Source of the DNA: Bryobacterales bacterium F-183
Lineage (GTDB): Bacteria > Acidobacteriota > Terriglobia > Bryobacterales > Bryobacteraceae
Assembly (NCBI GenBank): GCA_016865505.2
Contig: AP025252.1
Coordinates: 4,982,137 to 5,046,136, forward strand
Reading direction: 5' to 3'
DNA: 64,000 nt
The notes under the pieces are model-generated. The model worked only from the letters and a program-made list of their open reading frames with translations. It was not told where the DNA came from and ran no database searches. Of the stretch, positions 33,962 through 43,640 are shown piece after piece; positions within the stretch are counted from its first letter, which is position 1, and every line of letters begins with the position of its first letter. Made by a program: the position numbers and the translations under genes.

Positions 33962-34597
33962 GTGCCAGTCACCAAACGCCAAAAAGAAGTCATGGACTTC
34001 ATCGCCGCTTACCAGCAGGAACGGGGCTACAGCCCAAGTTATGAGGAAATGGCAGAGGGTTTGGACCTGGCTTCCGTAGCCACCGTGCATAAGCACGTCT
34101 CTGCGCTCGAATCGAAGCAATATCTTCGCCGCGCGGCCAACATGAGCCGTTCGTTGGAAATCACGGCAAAATGGACTCGCGAGCAGGACACGCGAAATGG
34201 CAAACCTTTGCCGCCCGCAGTAGAAGTGCCGCTCATGGGCCGCATCGCCGCAGGTGCACCAGTGGAATCGGTCTCTGGCTACGAAACGTTGAACTTCAGC
34301 GATTTCGCCAATGATTCGGGCACCTACGCGCTACAGGTACGCGGCGAATCGATGATCGAAGACCACATCTGCGATGGTGACTTTGTCCTGATCCAGAAGA
34401 CAGACCGTGTCCGCAATGGCGATACCGTAGTCGCCCTGGTGGACGGCATTGAAACCACGCTGAAGCGCTATTACGACGAAGGTGGGGACCGTATCCGTCT
34501 CCAGCCAGCCAACGCCACCATGGAGCCGATCTTCGTCCGCCGTCAGGACCTGGAAATCCAGGGCCGCTTGCTCGCCGTCCTGCGCAAGTACAAATAG
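33962..34597 (+). CDS. lexA: LexA SOS repressor
   Basis: 211 residues from a GTG at 33962; AAAGGAG is 15 nt upstream, rather far, and no nearer start fits. The N-terminal winged helix-turn-helix (RQKEVMDFIAAYQQERGYSP, then SVATVHKHVSALESKQYL) binds SOS operators. The cleavage site Ala97-Gly98 (IAAGAP), catalytic Ser130 (RGESMIED) and Lys168 (ETTLKRY) are all present, so RecA-stimulated self-cleavage should work. It controls DNA-damage genes. It is divergent from the large haem protein. In other systems LexA/SOS also regulates phage or GTA-type loci, but no operator is seen at the virion cluster here. Confidence 0.95.
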   Translation: MPVTKRQKEVMDFIAAYQQERGYSPSYEEMAEGLDLASVATVHKHVSALESKQYLRRAANMSRSLEITAKWTREQDTRNGKPLPPAVEVPLMGRIAAGAPVESVSGYETLNFSDFANDSGTYALQVRGESMIEDHICDGDFVLIQKTDRVRNGDTVVALVDGIETTLKRYYDEGGDRIRLQPANATMEPIFVRRQDLEIQGRLLAVLRKYK

Positions 34598-34603
34598 ACG
34601 CCG

Positions 34604-35032
34604 TTACGACGTATGGTCAAGCACGATCTTCCACTCGTTCTTGACCTTCTCCAGCACTAGCGAAAAGATACCACCCGTAGCGCCGCCCGCCGCCTGGCTA
34701 CGTTCGAGTTTCCAGCGCCCCACGACAACGGCATGTTTGCCATCCAGCAGCCGGATGTCGAGGTCAGAAAACGTCGTCTTCCCCATCGCATCGCGGTTGG
34801 GATAGCGCTTCAGATAGCGATCGAGCACCTGGCTCCGGCCCTTGCTCACCGCGGACCCGACAAACACCGAGTCCTCTGTGTAAACCGAAACAAATGCCTG
34901 AATGTCGCCTCGATTCCAGTCCGCTACCTGCCGGTCCAGAGTCGCCCGGATCGCGGCCACCGCCGGATTCTCTGCAAAAACGACAATCGGGAACATCAAA
35001 AGCGCCAGCGGCGTCAACAATCTTCGGAGCAT
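34604..35032 (-). CDS. secreted NTF2/SnoaL-like protein (DUF4440-type)
   Basis: 142 residues from the ATG at 35032, with a signal peptide (MLRRLLTPLALLMFPIVVFA). The mature part is a cone-shaped NTF2-like fold: VAAIRATLDRQVADWNRGDI, FVSVYTEDSVFVGSAV, and a final LVLEKVKNEWKIVLDHTS. This matches DUF4440/SnoaL-like proteins, often annotated as ketosteroid-isomerase-like; no catalytic residues can be assigned. Its stop is 6 nt from the lexA stop (convergent) and its start region is shared with the divergent moxR-like gene. Confidence 0.8.
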   Translation of the reverse strand: MLRRLLTPLALLMFPIVVFAENPAVAAIRATLDRQVADWNRGDIQAFVSVYTEDSVFVGSAVSKGRSQVLDRYLKRYPNRDAMGKTTFSDLDIRLLDGKHAVVVGRWKLERSQAAGGATGGIFSLVLEKVKNEWKIVLDHTS

Positions 35033-35050
35033 AAGCGTCGTCACGATATT

Positions 35051-36007
35051 ATGACAGGTATGAGCCGCACCGCCGCTCTGGCGCCAAGACTCGGGGACCT
35101 CGAGGCCTCGCTCTCCACGGTCATCCGTGGCAAGACCGACGCCGTCCGGCTTTCGCTGGTCTGCCTCCTCGCCCGCGGCCACCTGCTGATTGAGGACGTT
35201 CCAGGCGTCGGCAAAACCACGCTCGCTCACGCCCTCGCCCGCTCCACCCATACGGATTTCCAGCGCATCCAGTTCACCGCCGACCTCCTCCCCGGCGACG
35301 TACTCGGTGTCACGATCTTCAACACCCACACCCAGCAGTTCGAATTTAAGCCGGGCCCGGTCTTCACGCACTTCCTGCTCGCGGACGAGATCAACCGCGC
35401 CACCCCGAAGACCCAATCCGCTCTCCTCGAAGCGATGAACGAGGACCAGATCACCCTCGACGGCGAATCGCACCCCCTCCGTCAGCCGTTCATGGTGATC
35501 GCCACCCAGAACCCGGTCGAGCACCACGGCACGTACCCACTCCCGGAATCGCAACTCGACCGCTTCATGATGCGCATCCGCATGGGCTATCCCGACACCG
35601 CCGCCGAGCGAGCCATCCTCCGCTCCAACGGCCGGAACGGAGTAGACGCCCTGCAACCCGTCCTTTCTGAGGATGAAGTACTCGAACTCCAGCAAAGCGT
35701 CCACGACGTAGCGGTAGACGACGCGATCACGGACTATATCCTGGCCGTAGTCGAAAGAACCCGCACGCACGACGCCTTGGCCCTAGGTGTAAGCCCCAGA
35801 GGCTCCCAGGCGCTCTATCGTGCCGCCCAAGCCAGCGCCCTCCTCGACGGCCGCAACTACGTGATCCCGGACGATGCCAAGCGCCTCGTCCTCCCCGTGT
35901 TCTCGCATCGCGTAATCGTGAACTCTCGCTCGGCCCTTGCCAGAGGCACCGAAGCGGCAGAGCGCATCCTCCAAGACATCCTCACGCAGATCCCCGTCCC
36001 GCACTAA
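35051..36007 (+). CDS. MoxR-family AAA+ ATPase
   Basis: 318 residues from ATG 35051 (ATG 35060 is equally possible; neither has a strong ribosome site). Walker A DVPGVGKTTLA, Walker B FLLADEINRA, sensor-1 VIATQNPVEHHGTYPL, and a C-terminal lid domain (ALGVSPRGSQALYRAAQASA). MoxR ATPases are chaperones that insert cofactors or activate VWA-domain partners. The usual DUF58 and VWA partner genes are not adjacent; the nearest downstream genes are polysaccharide enzymes 178 nt away. Confidence 0.9.
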   Translation: MTGMSRTAALAPRLGDLEASLSTVIRGKTDAVRLSLVCLLARGHLLIEDVPGVGKTTLAHALARSTHTDFQRIQFTADLLPGDVLGVTIFNTHTQQFEFKPGPVFTHFLLADEINRATPKTQSALLEAMNEDQITLDGESHPLRQPFMVIATQNPVEHHGTYPLPESQLDRFMMRIRMGYPDTAAERAILRSNGRNGVDALQPVLSEDEVLELQQSVHDVAVDDAITDYILAVVERTRTHDALALGVSPRGSQALYRAAQASALLDGRNYVIPDDAKRLVLPVFSHRVIVNSRSALARGTEAAERILQDILTQIPVPH

Positions 36008-36111
36008 CGCGACCGATCGTGAGGATTTCGACTCCCGCGCACGCTCACGGCTTCCCCGCCCCACACCACTTCTAAGCTCGCGACACCCTACTTAACGCTC
36101 GTTCCCTGCAA

Positions 36112-36173
36112 AATTCCTGTTCCGCCCCATTAACGGGACTGTCATACCCGTTGAGTTGGCGAATTCAGGAATT
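36112..36173 (+). promoter_or_regulatory. concentric 62-nt leader hairpin before the polysaccharide operon
   Basis: Three nested inverted repeats share one centre: AATTCCTG (36112-36119) with CAGGAATT (36166-36173); CGCC (36123-36126) with GGCG (36158-36161); AACGGG (36132-36137) with CCCGTT (36147-36152). The ribosome site GGAG begins right after the stem (36174) and the ATG is at 36185. It could gate translation or bind a regulator. Confidence 0.5.
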
Positions 36174-36184
36174 GGAGACGGGCA

Positions 36185-37402
36185 ATGAGTCTACGGGTAA
36201 TGGTCTACTCCCACGACACCTTTGGATTGGGCAACATCCGGCGGATGCTCGCCGTTTCCAACCACTTGTTGGGTGCGATACCGGGTGTCTCTGTACTTCT
36301 GGTGACGGGTTCTCCAATGATTCAAGAGTTCCGAATCCGGCCCGGACTCGACTACATCAAGCTGCCTTGCCTCTCTCGCACCGGCCGGGGCGAGTACTCC
36401 GCAAAATCGCTCGGCACCGGCATCGACCGCCTTCTGCAACTTCGTTCCGGCCTCATTCTGGCAGCCGCGCGGGACTTCGCTCCGGACGTCGTGCTGATCG
36501 ACAAAAAGCCGGATGGCGTAAAGCACGAACTTCGGCACACTTTGGACTTTCTCAAGCATTCGCGGCCCCATTGCCGCATCGGCCTCGTACTTCGCGACAT
36601 CCTGGACTGCCCAGCCTCTACCATCACCTCCTGGCATGAGGGAGGCTACTTCAACACACTACGTCAGTACTTCGACGGAGTCCTGGTGCTAGGCGACCCG
36701 ACAGTCTTCGATGCCGCGGCAGAGTATCGATTCCCAGAAGATATCCGTTCGATGACCAGCTACTGCGGCTACATCCGGCATCATGCGCCGGCATCCAGGG
36801 ATACTTCGCTGCAGCGCGCCAGGTTTCTGGTCAACGGCGAAAAGCATCTCGTCCTGGTAACCCCCGGCGGCGGAGAGGACGGCTTTGCGCTCGTACGCTG
36901 CTATGCAGAAGGCTCTGCAAAGCTCCGCTCCACCCGCAGCGTCATCGTCTGCGGACCGGAAATGCCTGCCTCACAACGTGAGTCGATTGCCCAGATCGTA
37001 GCCCGTGATGCCAGCGTCAGCGTGGCAGAGTTTACCGGCGAGATGTTGGGGCACATGGCCGCCGCCGACTGTGTGGTCTCCATGGCTGGATACAACACCA
37101 TGTGCGAGGTGCTCTCCCTGCGCAAAGGTTCGGTCACTTGTCCGCGCGTACATCCTGTCCAGGAACAGTGGATTCGAGGGGAACGCCTCTCCACTCTAGG
37201 GCTGACCGAAGCGATTCATCCCGGCGCCTTGACCCCGGACAATCTCATGCGGGCCGTGAGCACACGGCTCGACAGCAACAGGACTGCCGCCTTCCCGGCA
37301 AGTCTGGATGGACTCGACAACATCGCAGCATGGATTCGGGAATCAGCCCTTCCCGTCGCCAAAACAGCACCGCTCGGGAGGCTCGCATGGAACGCCGTAT
37401 AG
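36185..37402 (+). CDS. MurG-like glycosyltransferase (COG4671-type)
   Basis: 405 residues, first gene of the operon; TTGGAGACGGGCA precedes the ATG. The N-terminal acceptor domain starts VMVYSHDTFGLGNIRRML with the Gly-rich loop of GT-B enzymes. The C-terminal donor domain has LVLVTPGGGEDGF and the nucleotide-sugar motif CVVSMAGYNTMCEVLSL, as in MurG/GT28. It is paralogous to the gene at 43641 (shared VSMAGYNT.C..LS). It would transfer a sugar in the cytoplasm during assembly of an exported glycan; donor and acceptor unknown. Its last 16 bp overlap the next gene. Confidence 0.82.
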   Translation: MSLRVMVYSHDTFGLGNIRRMLAVSNHLLGAIPGVSVLLVTGSPMIQEFRIRPGLDYIKLPCLSRTGRGEYSAKSLGTGIDRLLQLRSGLILAAARDFAPDVVLIDKKPDGVKHELRHTLDFLKHSRPHCRIGLVLRDILDCPASTITSWHEGGYFNTLRQYFDGVLVLGDPTVFDAAAEYRFPEDIRSMTSYCGYIRHHAPASRDTSLQRARFLVNGEKHLVLVTPGGGEDGFALVRCYAEGSAKLRSTRSVIVCGPEMPASQRESIAQIVARDASVSVAEFTGEMLGHMAAADCVVSMAGYNTMCEVLSLRKGSVTCPRVHPVQEQWIRGERLSTLGLTEAIHPGALTPDNLMRAVSTRLDSNRTAAFPASLDGLDNIAAWIRESALPVAKTAPLGRLAWNAV

Positions 37403-38730
37403 CGTACGTTCTGAAGGCGTTCGGACGTACTTCAGAAACCTTCATCACGAACGAGATCTACCTGCTCGAACAATGTGGCGTCCCTTTGCACATCTTCTCC
37501 CTGAAGACTCTCGCCGGCCAGAAAAAGCACGGCCGATTGAACGCCATTCAATCGTCAGTCACATACCTGCCGGACACCGAAGAGTTGAGCGGCGCGAGCC
37601 TCATAGCTTGGCTTTGGAGAAACGCTGGTCCTTTTGCAGCCGCACACCAGCGCCTGCTACGCCGCGACGCAACCACCTACTTTGCAGCCCTCGGTGAAGC
37701 GCTTCGCATGGCTTTCCGCTATCGTCAGACCGCGTGGGCAGCGCCCCGCAAGGTGTTCATTAAGGAGTTCCTACAGGCAGGCTTCATCGCCGACGCGCTC
37801 CTGCAGGACTCACAGATTGCACACATCCATGCCCATTTCTGCCATGGCGCCACCACCGTTGCGATGTTCGCCAGCCGCCTGTCGGGCATTCCATTCAGCT
37901 TCACCGCCCACGCCAAAGACATCTACCTGCAGGAACTGAATCCCGGCGATCTGCTGCCAACCAAAATGCGGCGTGCGGACTTTGTCGTCACCTGCACGGC
38001 AGCCAACAAAGAACATCTGGACGGTGTTCGCCCCACCGAAGCAGCACAAGTCCATGCGATCTATCACGGACTCGATACGTATTTGTTTGCACCGGACCTT
38101 CCACAAGACGGCGCGACACCAAAGATCCTCTCGGTTGGCCGCTTTGTCGAGAAAAAAGGCTTTCTCTATCTCGTCGACGCTTGCGCCGTACTTCGCCAGC
38201 GGGGCATCCCGTTTGAATGCGTCATCGTCGGTGGTGCCGGCGACGCACAAAGCGCCGTTGCAGCTCGAATCGCCGAACTGCACCTCGACGACGCGGTACA
38301 ACTCCGCAACGCGGTCACGCAGGAAGAACTCCGGGGCATCTACGCGCAGAGCTCAATCTTCGCCCTCCCTTGTCAGATCCTCGACAACGGCGACCGTGAC
38401 GGAATCCCCAATGTGCTCGCCGAAGCCATGGCAATGCAATTAGCGGTGGTTTCCACCAACATCTCCGGTATTCCGGAGATCGTCCACTCCGGCCGCAACG
38501 GGATCCTCGTGCCGCCGAAAGATGCGCTTGCCCTTGCAGACGCATTGACGGAACTGCTGCAGGATCCCGCCCGTCGCCGCACGCTCGGAGCCGCGGCAAG
38601 ATCCACGATTCTGGAAGTGTTCGACTCCCGCACCAACACCCTGCGCCTTGCCCAGATGTTTGCCAACACCGTCGGCGAGCGCCTCCCTCTCGACGCCGCC
38701 GCGCCGGTCACTGAGGCGCTGCCATGCTGA
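37387..38730 (+). CDS. GT4-family glycosyltransferase
   Basis: 447 residues from the ATG at 37387, inside the end of the preceding gene. It begins RRIAYVLKAFGRTSETFITN, like WcaL/EpsF-type enzymes; the donor domain has KILSVGRFVEKKGFLYLVDA, the middle GIPNVLAEAMAMQL with the E-x7-E pattern (here GDRDGIPNVLAEAMA), and SGIPEIVHSGRNGILVPPKD. A retaining GT-B enzyme adding one sugar of a polysaccharide repeat in the cytoplasm. No membrane segment. The substrate cannot be named. Confidence 0.88.
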   Translation: MERRIAYVLKAFGRTSETFITNEIYLLEQCGVPLHIFSLKTLAGQKKHGRLNAIQSSVTYLPDTEELSGASLIAWLWRNAGPFAAAHQRLLRRDATTYFAALGEALRMAFRYRQTAWAAPRKVFIKEFLQAGFIADALLQDSQIAHIHAHFCHGATTVAMFASRLSGIPFSFTAHAKDIYLQELNPGDLLPTKMRRADFVVTCTAANKEHLDGVRPTEAAQVHAIYHGLDTYLFAPDLPQDGATPKILSVGRFVEKKGFLYLVDACAVLRQRGIPFECVIVGGAGDAQSAVAARIAELHLDDAVQLRNAVTQEELRGIYAQSSIFALPCQILDNGDRDGIPNVLAEAMAMQLAVVSTNISGIPEIVHSGRNGILVPPKDALALADALTELLQDPARRRTLGAAARSTILEVFDSRTNTLRLAQMFANTVGERLPLDAAAPVTEALPC

Positions 38731-40328
38731 CTCCTACACTCACCAGCACCGGCAACTGGTTCCCGATTCTGGACGCCCAGCAGGCCCACCGTGATCTGGT
38801 CAACGCCATCACCTTCAGCAACCGCTTTGATTTCTGCGGAGAAACTCACACACTCGCCCCTGGCTTTGACTGGCTGCACAATCCATCAACCGATGAAGAG
38901 TGGCTGATCCTACTGCACAAGTTCTATTACGCTGCGGGGCTGGGACGGGCCTGGCACGATACGGGCGACATCGCGTACCGCGATAAATGGGTAGAACTCA
39001 CTGAGGCGTGGATTGCCGGAACCCCCATCGGCTTTCTTTCAAGTGACGTCGCTGGGCGGCGCATTCAGAACTGGATCTCTGCCTGGTACTTCTTTGCCGG
39101 CGCCGAACTGCCGGATGGCTTCCGCGACCGCTTTTTCACGTCGCTCACCGCGCAGGCGGACTGGCTGATCGACAATCTCAGCCCCGCGCGCAACCACCGG
39201 ACCCTGGAACTCCTGGCTCTGTTTCTGGCAGGTGTGGCGCTATCGCAGGAACGTTGGCTTACCTTTGCCAAACACGCGATTGTCGAAAACATTTGTGCGG
39301 ACTTCCACCCCGACGGTGTGCACATCGAACAGTCCACCGACTATCACCACATCGTGTTGCGAAACGCCTTGGCCGTCCGGCGGCTCGCCGCGATGAATGA
39401 AATTGCGTTACCCGCAGAGTTCGATGTCGTAATCCGCCGTGCGCTGGACTTCGCTCTTTTCGTCCACCGTCCCGACGGCCAGATTCCATCCCTGAGCGAC
39501 GGCGACAGTGGCTCGTTTCTCGATCTTCTGGAACAGGGCTTCGCGCTCTATGGGGATCCGCGTTACCGGTGGGTTGCCACAGGCGGGACGGCGGGCATCG
39601 CACCCACCGAACGGCTCAAGGCATTCCCGAACGGGGGTTACTACATCCTTCGCAGCGTTTGGCGCGATCAGAACGACTCCTATCTGGTCTTCGATTGCGG
39701 TCCCTTGGGAGCGGGCAACCATGGGCACTTCGACCTTCTCAGCTTCGAGCTCTATGGCTTCGGTCGGCCCTTGATTGTCGACCCCGGCCGCTATACCTAC
39801 GATGAATCCGGCTCAACAAATTGGCGCGCCGCGTTTCGTGGCACGGCATTCCACAACACCGTGCTGGTGGACGGCCGCAACCAAACCCGATACGAGTTCC
39901 ACAAGCGCAAGTTCAAAGTCCGCGGCCCCGCTCCAGAGTTCCAGCTACTCGGCTTCGGAACCCGTGATGGCTACGACTTCGTCAGCGGCCAGGCGGCAAG
40001 CTACGAATACGATGTCCTGCACCAGCGGGAGATCCGCATGATGGACGGCGGACGTTCCTTCGTGATTCTTGACGAGTTGCGCAGCCCAACCCATCACCAC
40101 TACGAGCAGCGCTTTCACCTCGTCGACCCGCAGGCCGTCCGGCAAGGATCGTCCAGTGTTCGGGCGCTTGGCTTGCAGCTCCACCAACACAATCCCGGCG
40201 TTGACTGCCGTGTCGATGCGGGATGTATCTCACAAACCTACGGCTCAAAACAACCGGCGGCCGTCGCCGTGTTTTCGCAAAGCGGAACCAACGTCCAATT
40301 CGAAACTCATCTGGAGCTGATGCCATGA
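38724..40328 (+). CDS. heparinase II/III-like polysaccharide lyase
   Basis: 534 residues; the ATG overlaps the previous stop by 7 bp. The helical toroid N-terminal half has [37 protein letters not shown] and [20 protein letters not shown] (typical NHR and Tyr-His sites), then a beta-sheet half with [20 protein letters not shown] and [11 protein letters not shown]. These are hallmarks of heparinase II/III and related alginate lyases that cleave uronic-acid polymers by beta-elimination. No signal peptide is visible, which is odd for a lyase on exported polymer; it may act on cytoplasmic precursor or leave by another route. In such operons the lyase often trims or releases the polymer. Confidence 0.85.
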   Translation: MLTPTLTSTGNWFPILDAQQAHRDLVNAITFSNRFDFCGETHTLAPGFDWLHNPSTDEEWLILLHKFYYAAGLGRAWHDTGDIAYRDKWVELTEAWIAGTPIGFLSSDVAGRRIQNWISAWYFFAGAELPDGFRDRFFTSLTAQADWLIDNLSPARNHRTLELLALFLAGVALSQERWLTFAKHAIVENICADFHPDGVHIEQSTDYHHIVLRNALAVRRLAAMNEIALPAEFDVVIRRALDFALFVHRPDGQIPSLSDGDSGSFLDLLEQGFALYGDPRYRWVATGGTAGIAPTERLKAFPNGGYYILRSVWRDQNDSYLVFDCGPLGAGNHGHFDLLSFELYGFGRPLIVDPGRYTYDESGSTNWRAAFRGTAFHNTVLVDGRNQTRYEFHKRKFKVRGPAPEFQLLGFGTRDGYDFVSGQAASYEYDVLHQREIRMMDGGRSFVILDELRSPTHHHYEQRFHLVDPQAVRQGSSSVRALGLQLHQHNPGVDCRVDAGCISQTYGSKQPAAVAVFSQSGTNVQFETHLELMP

Positions 40329-41329
40329 ACTTCACGATCCCAAAACAGCTTGGCCGCTTTCTGGTAACCGGCGGTGCAGGTTTTATCGGTAGCCACCTGG
40401 TCGATAACCTTCTTGCCGCCGGGGCAGAACGAGTCGTCGTGGTCGACGATTTCAACGACTACTACGATCCCCGTACCAAGTGGCAAAACATCGCCGCCCA
40501 TCTGGGCAACACCAGATTCCGCCTGGAAGCCGCCGACATTCGCGATCGCGACCGCCTCAACAAACTGGCACGCGATGAGCGTTTCGATTGCATCGTGCAT
40601 CTGGCCGCCCGCGCCGGCGTTCGACCTTCACTCACCGAGGCAAGGCTGTATCAGGACGTCAACATTGGCGGCACTCTTCATCTACTCGAAATGGCACGTC
40701 AGCAGAACTGCCGTCACTTCGTTTTCGCGTCTTCCAGCTCCGTGTACGGCCCCACCGCAGCGCCTCCCTTCCGCGAGGACGCTCCGCTGATGCCCATCTC
40801 GCCCTACGCCGCCACCAAAGCTGCCGGCGAGTTAATGGCCCACACATTCACCCACCTGTACGGAATTCATGCCGTTTGTCTCCGATTCTTCACGGTGTAT
40901 GGGGCCCGCCAACGTCCAGACCTTGCCATCCATAAGTTCGCGAGGTCCATTGCAGCCCGGCAGCCCATTCCAGTATTCGGCGACGGTTCGACCCTGCGAG
41001 ACTACACCTACATCGACGACATTCAGCAAGGTCTCGCCGGAGCCATCCGCTACACGGCTGAGGGTGCAACTCCGTTTGAGGTAGTGAACCTGGGCGAGTC
41101 GCAGTGCATTTCGTTAAATCGGTTGATCAGCGTGCTCGAACAGGCGCTTGGCGAAAAGGCAATCCTACACCGCCAGCCGGAACAACCTGGCGACCTGCCC
41201 CTCACCCATGCAGACATCAGCAAGGCGCGCCGCCTCTTTGGCTACGCCCCGGACACGGCCATTGAGGACGGCATCGCAAACTTCGTCTCCTGGATGCGTT
41301 GGCGCGACCACAAGGCGCAGGCGGCCTAG
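40325..41329 (+). CDS. NAD-dependent nucleotide-sugar epimerase (UDP-glucuronate/glucose 4-epimerase type)
   Basis: 334 residues; ATGA overlaps the lyase stop. An extended SDR: Rossmann motif [12 protein letters not shown], the [13 protein letters not shown] loop typical of UDP-glucuronate 4-epimerases, Ser in FASSSSVYG, catalytic [11 protein letters not shown] (Tyr-x3-Lys), [15 protein letters not shown] and the DYTYIDDI substrate loop. It probably supplies UDP-galacturonate (or a related sugar) to the glycosyltransferases of the operon, which would agree with a uronic-acid polymer cut by the neighbouring lyase. Exact substrate is inference. Confidence 0.9.
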   Translation: MNFTIPKQLGRFLVTGGAGFIGSHLVDNLLAAGAERVVVVDDFNDYYDPRTKWQNIAAHLGNTRFRLEAADIRDRDRLNKLARDERFDCIVHLAARAGVRPSLTEARLYQDVNIGGTLHLLEMARQQNCRHFVFASSSSVYGPTAAPPFREDAPLMPISPYAATKAAGELMAHTFTHLYGIHAVCLRFFTVYGARQRPDLAIHKFARSIAARQPIPVFGDGSTLRDYTYIDDIQQGLAGAIRYTAEGATPFEVVNLGESQCISLNRLISVLEQALGEKAILHRQPEQPGDLPLTHADISKARRLFGYAPDTAIEDGIANFVSWMRWRDHKAQAA

Positions 41330-41334
41330 CCACC

Positions 41335-43626
41335 ATGCTCGATCCCACACTACCGCAGCTCGAAACCGCCCTCGATCCGATTCGCATGCAAGGCGTACTA
41401 TCCGCTTCCTGGCTCAGCGAGCGCTTTGAGATCCTGCATTGCGAAATCGGACATGTACGCCACAAGCCCGGCCGCAACTGCCTTATCCGCTACGATGTCG
41501 CCCTTCGTGACCGCGCCTGTGGCCAACACTCCGTGCAGATGCTCTGCGGCCGCGTCTACGAACCTGGGCAAAGCGAATCGCGGTGGACGCGCGCCACGCA
41601 GCAGCCGCTGATGAAAGTCGAGGCCGGTTCTACCCTCGCCCACCTCCCACAGCTCGGTATGGTGCTTTGGGCGTTCCCAAACGAGCGAAAACTTCGTGGA
41701 CTGGATGTGCTTCTAGATCCCGTCCGGCTCCGCGAACAAGTTCTTCCAGTGATGTTCGGCCAGTCTGTCCAGGCCTTGCAAACAGAGGTCATCCGTTACA
41801 TTCCCGAGCATGCCTGTACCGTCCGCGCGCAGGTCGACGGCAAGGTTTTCTACGGCAAGATCCAAAGTGATGATACGGCGCGCCGCACCTACCAACTCGC
41901 CCGTCAGCTTCGTCCGGGACAAGTTTGGTTCGATGAAACCACACAGTCGCTCTGGCAAGCCGAGGTACCCGGTCGCACCGCTGGTTGGCCCGATCTGGCG
42001 GCTTGTGGCGCTGCCTTGGCGGCCTTCCATCAACAGCCGGTCTCCGGCCTGCCGCCTCTACGCCAAGCGAACGGCCACGCGGAACCCGGTCGCCGGGCGG
42101 CCAATCTGCTGCGTGAAGCGGACCAGATGCTTGTCGGCCGGTCGGCAGCTAGCGCCACTCTCCATGGCGACCTCCACCTCAAAAACTTTCTTGTCGATGA
42201 CAACGGCAACGCCGCATTAATTGACCTCGACACGCTCTGCGCTGGTGACCCCCTTGACGACCTCGGCAGCTTCGCCGCCAGCCTTTACCATCGCGCACTG
42301 CTTGGCGATACGACAGTGCACGAAGCAGCCGAAGGCATTCGTCAGTTCGCGAGCGCGTACGCAGCCAATGTCCCCTGGCCAGTTCCAGCGCGCGATCTGG
42401 CGGCATACACCGTTCGAGCCATCGTCACCCAACGCGTGCACCGCGCCATCAGCCGCCGCAAAGGCGATGTCGTAGATGCCCTACTCGATCTGGCGCAACG
42501 CCTACTGGAAGACTCCAGGTCCGCGCGCGACTGGATGGACCTTCATGCTGCCTATGCCGCAAACAGGCCCGGAACCATCCTCGACGTGCACTACAAGACC
42601 TATCGCAAACAGAAGTCCTGGTCAAAGTCGCACGTCACTGTCACCACGTCCTGGAACGGTGCGCTGGAAGTCGAGCGTTGGAGCGCGAGTGACGCCGGTG
42701 TCCGAGCCGGATGGCGTTTCCCCTCTGACCCCGTCGTACCTTGGATGGCGGAAGCAGTCGATCCCACGCGCGTCGTCAAACATCTTCCGTTTCCCGCAGA
42801 TCGCGTCGCCTCCATCGAGATCCTGAACTACCGTCCAGAAAATCGCTGTGTTGCCCGCTATCGGATTCTGGCTGCCGGGCAGGAACGAATCGTCTACGGC
42901 AAGACCTATTCGGACGACCGCGGGCTCCGAGTACACGAACGCTTGGAAGCCCTGGCGCAGCGAGGCCTGCTGCCTGCCCCATCACTTGGCTACTCACCAG
43001 CAATTCGTACAGTTTTTCAGGCGGCCTACAACGGGGTGCCTCTCCGCAACCAGGAGAATCGCGCCGCGCTACTGCACCTTGCGGGAGCCCGGCTCGCCGA
43101 ACTACACGCCAGTGGCATCGTCTCTAGCGCCCGCTTCACACTCGCCGAAATGCACGCCGACATGGCAAAGAAGCTCGCCAAACTTGCCGTGGTCTGCCCG
43201 AACCTGGCAGACCGTCTACAGTTGATCTCGCATCGCCTCGGAGTAGGTTTGGCAACGCTACCTGCTCATCAGCCATGCGTCGTGCATGGCGATTTTCACA
43301 TCCGCCAACTCATGGTCCGCGATGGCAGGGATGTCGCACTCTTCGACCTCGACGAGATCGGAGTGGGCGATCCCGCGGAAGATCTCGGCCACTTTCTGGC
43401 AGATCTGCGCGGTGATGGCTTCGACTCCGACTTTGTGCGCAGTGCGGAAATCGCCCTTCTGGAGGGGTATCGCGCCGTGGGTACCAGCGTCACAATCCAT
43501 CCGCAACGCCTGCGTTGGCATACGGCACATCAGCTTCTCACCCGGGCCTACCGCTCGTTACTGCAGCTAAAGCCCGACTTCGATGCGAGGGTCGAGCAGC
43601 ACCTTCGTTGGGCAGAACAAGAGTAG
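41335..43626 (+). CDS. tandem-duplicated aminoglycoside-phosphotransferase-like protein
   Basis: 763 residues from the ATG at 41335, 5 nt after the epimerase stop. Two complete APH-type catalytic lobes: H277-G-D279 with I296-D-L-D299, then H651-G-D653 with F670-D-L-D673. Each half (about 380 residues) also has matching N-lobe strands, e.g. HACTVRAQVDGKVFYGKI in the first and NRCVARYRILAAGQERIVYG in the second, so the gene arose by internal duplication. Catalytic Asp and metal-binding DLD residues are intact in both. Given its neighbours it likely phosphorylates a sugar or lipid carrier rather than an antibiotic. A single polypeptide with two such kinases is unusual. Confidence 0.82.
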   Translation: MLDPTLPQLETALDPIRMQGVLSASWLSERFEILHCEIGHVRHKPGRNCLIRYDVALRDRACGQHSVQMLCGRVYEPGQSESRWTRATQQPLMKVEAGSTLAHLPQLGMVLWAFPNERKLRGLDVLLDPVRLREQVLPVMFGQSVQALQTEVIRYIPEHACTVRAQVDGKVFYGKIQSDDTARRTYQLARQLRPGQVWFDETTQSLWQAEVPGRTAGWPDLAACGAALAAFHQQPVSGLPPLRQANGHAEPGRRAANLLREADQMLVGRSAASATLHGDLHLKNFLVDDNGNAALIDLDTLCAGDPLDDLGSFAASLYHRALLGDTTVHEAAEGIRQFASAYAANVPWPVPARDLAAYTVRAIVTQRVHRAISRRKGDVVDALLDLAQRLLEDSRSARDWMDLHAAYAANRPGTILDVHYKTYRKQKSWSKSHVTVTTSWNGALEVERWSASDAGVRAGWRFPSDPVVPWMAEAVDPTRVVKHLPFPADRVASIEILNYRPENRCVARYRILAAGQERIVYGKTYSDDRGLRVHERLEALAQRGLLPAPSLGYSPAIRTVFQAAYNGVPLRNQENRAALLHLAGARLAELHASGIVSSARFTLAEMHADMAKKLAKLAVVCPNLADRLQLISHRLGVGLATLPAHQPCVVHGDFHIRQLMVRDGRDVALFDLDEIGVGDPAEDLGHFLADLRGDGFDSDFVRSAEIALLEGYRAVGTSVTIHPQRLRWHTAHQLLTRAYRSLLQLKPDFDARVEQHLRWAEQE

Positions 43627-43640
43627 ATGGAACCACAACA

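Noticed and set aside
34604-35770. 388-codon version of the NTF2-like gene
   Set aside because: The extra N-terminal part is antisense to the MoxR ATPase; the internal ATG at 35032 starts a clean signal peptide.
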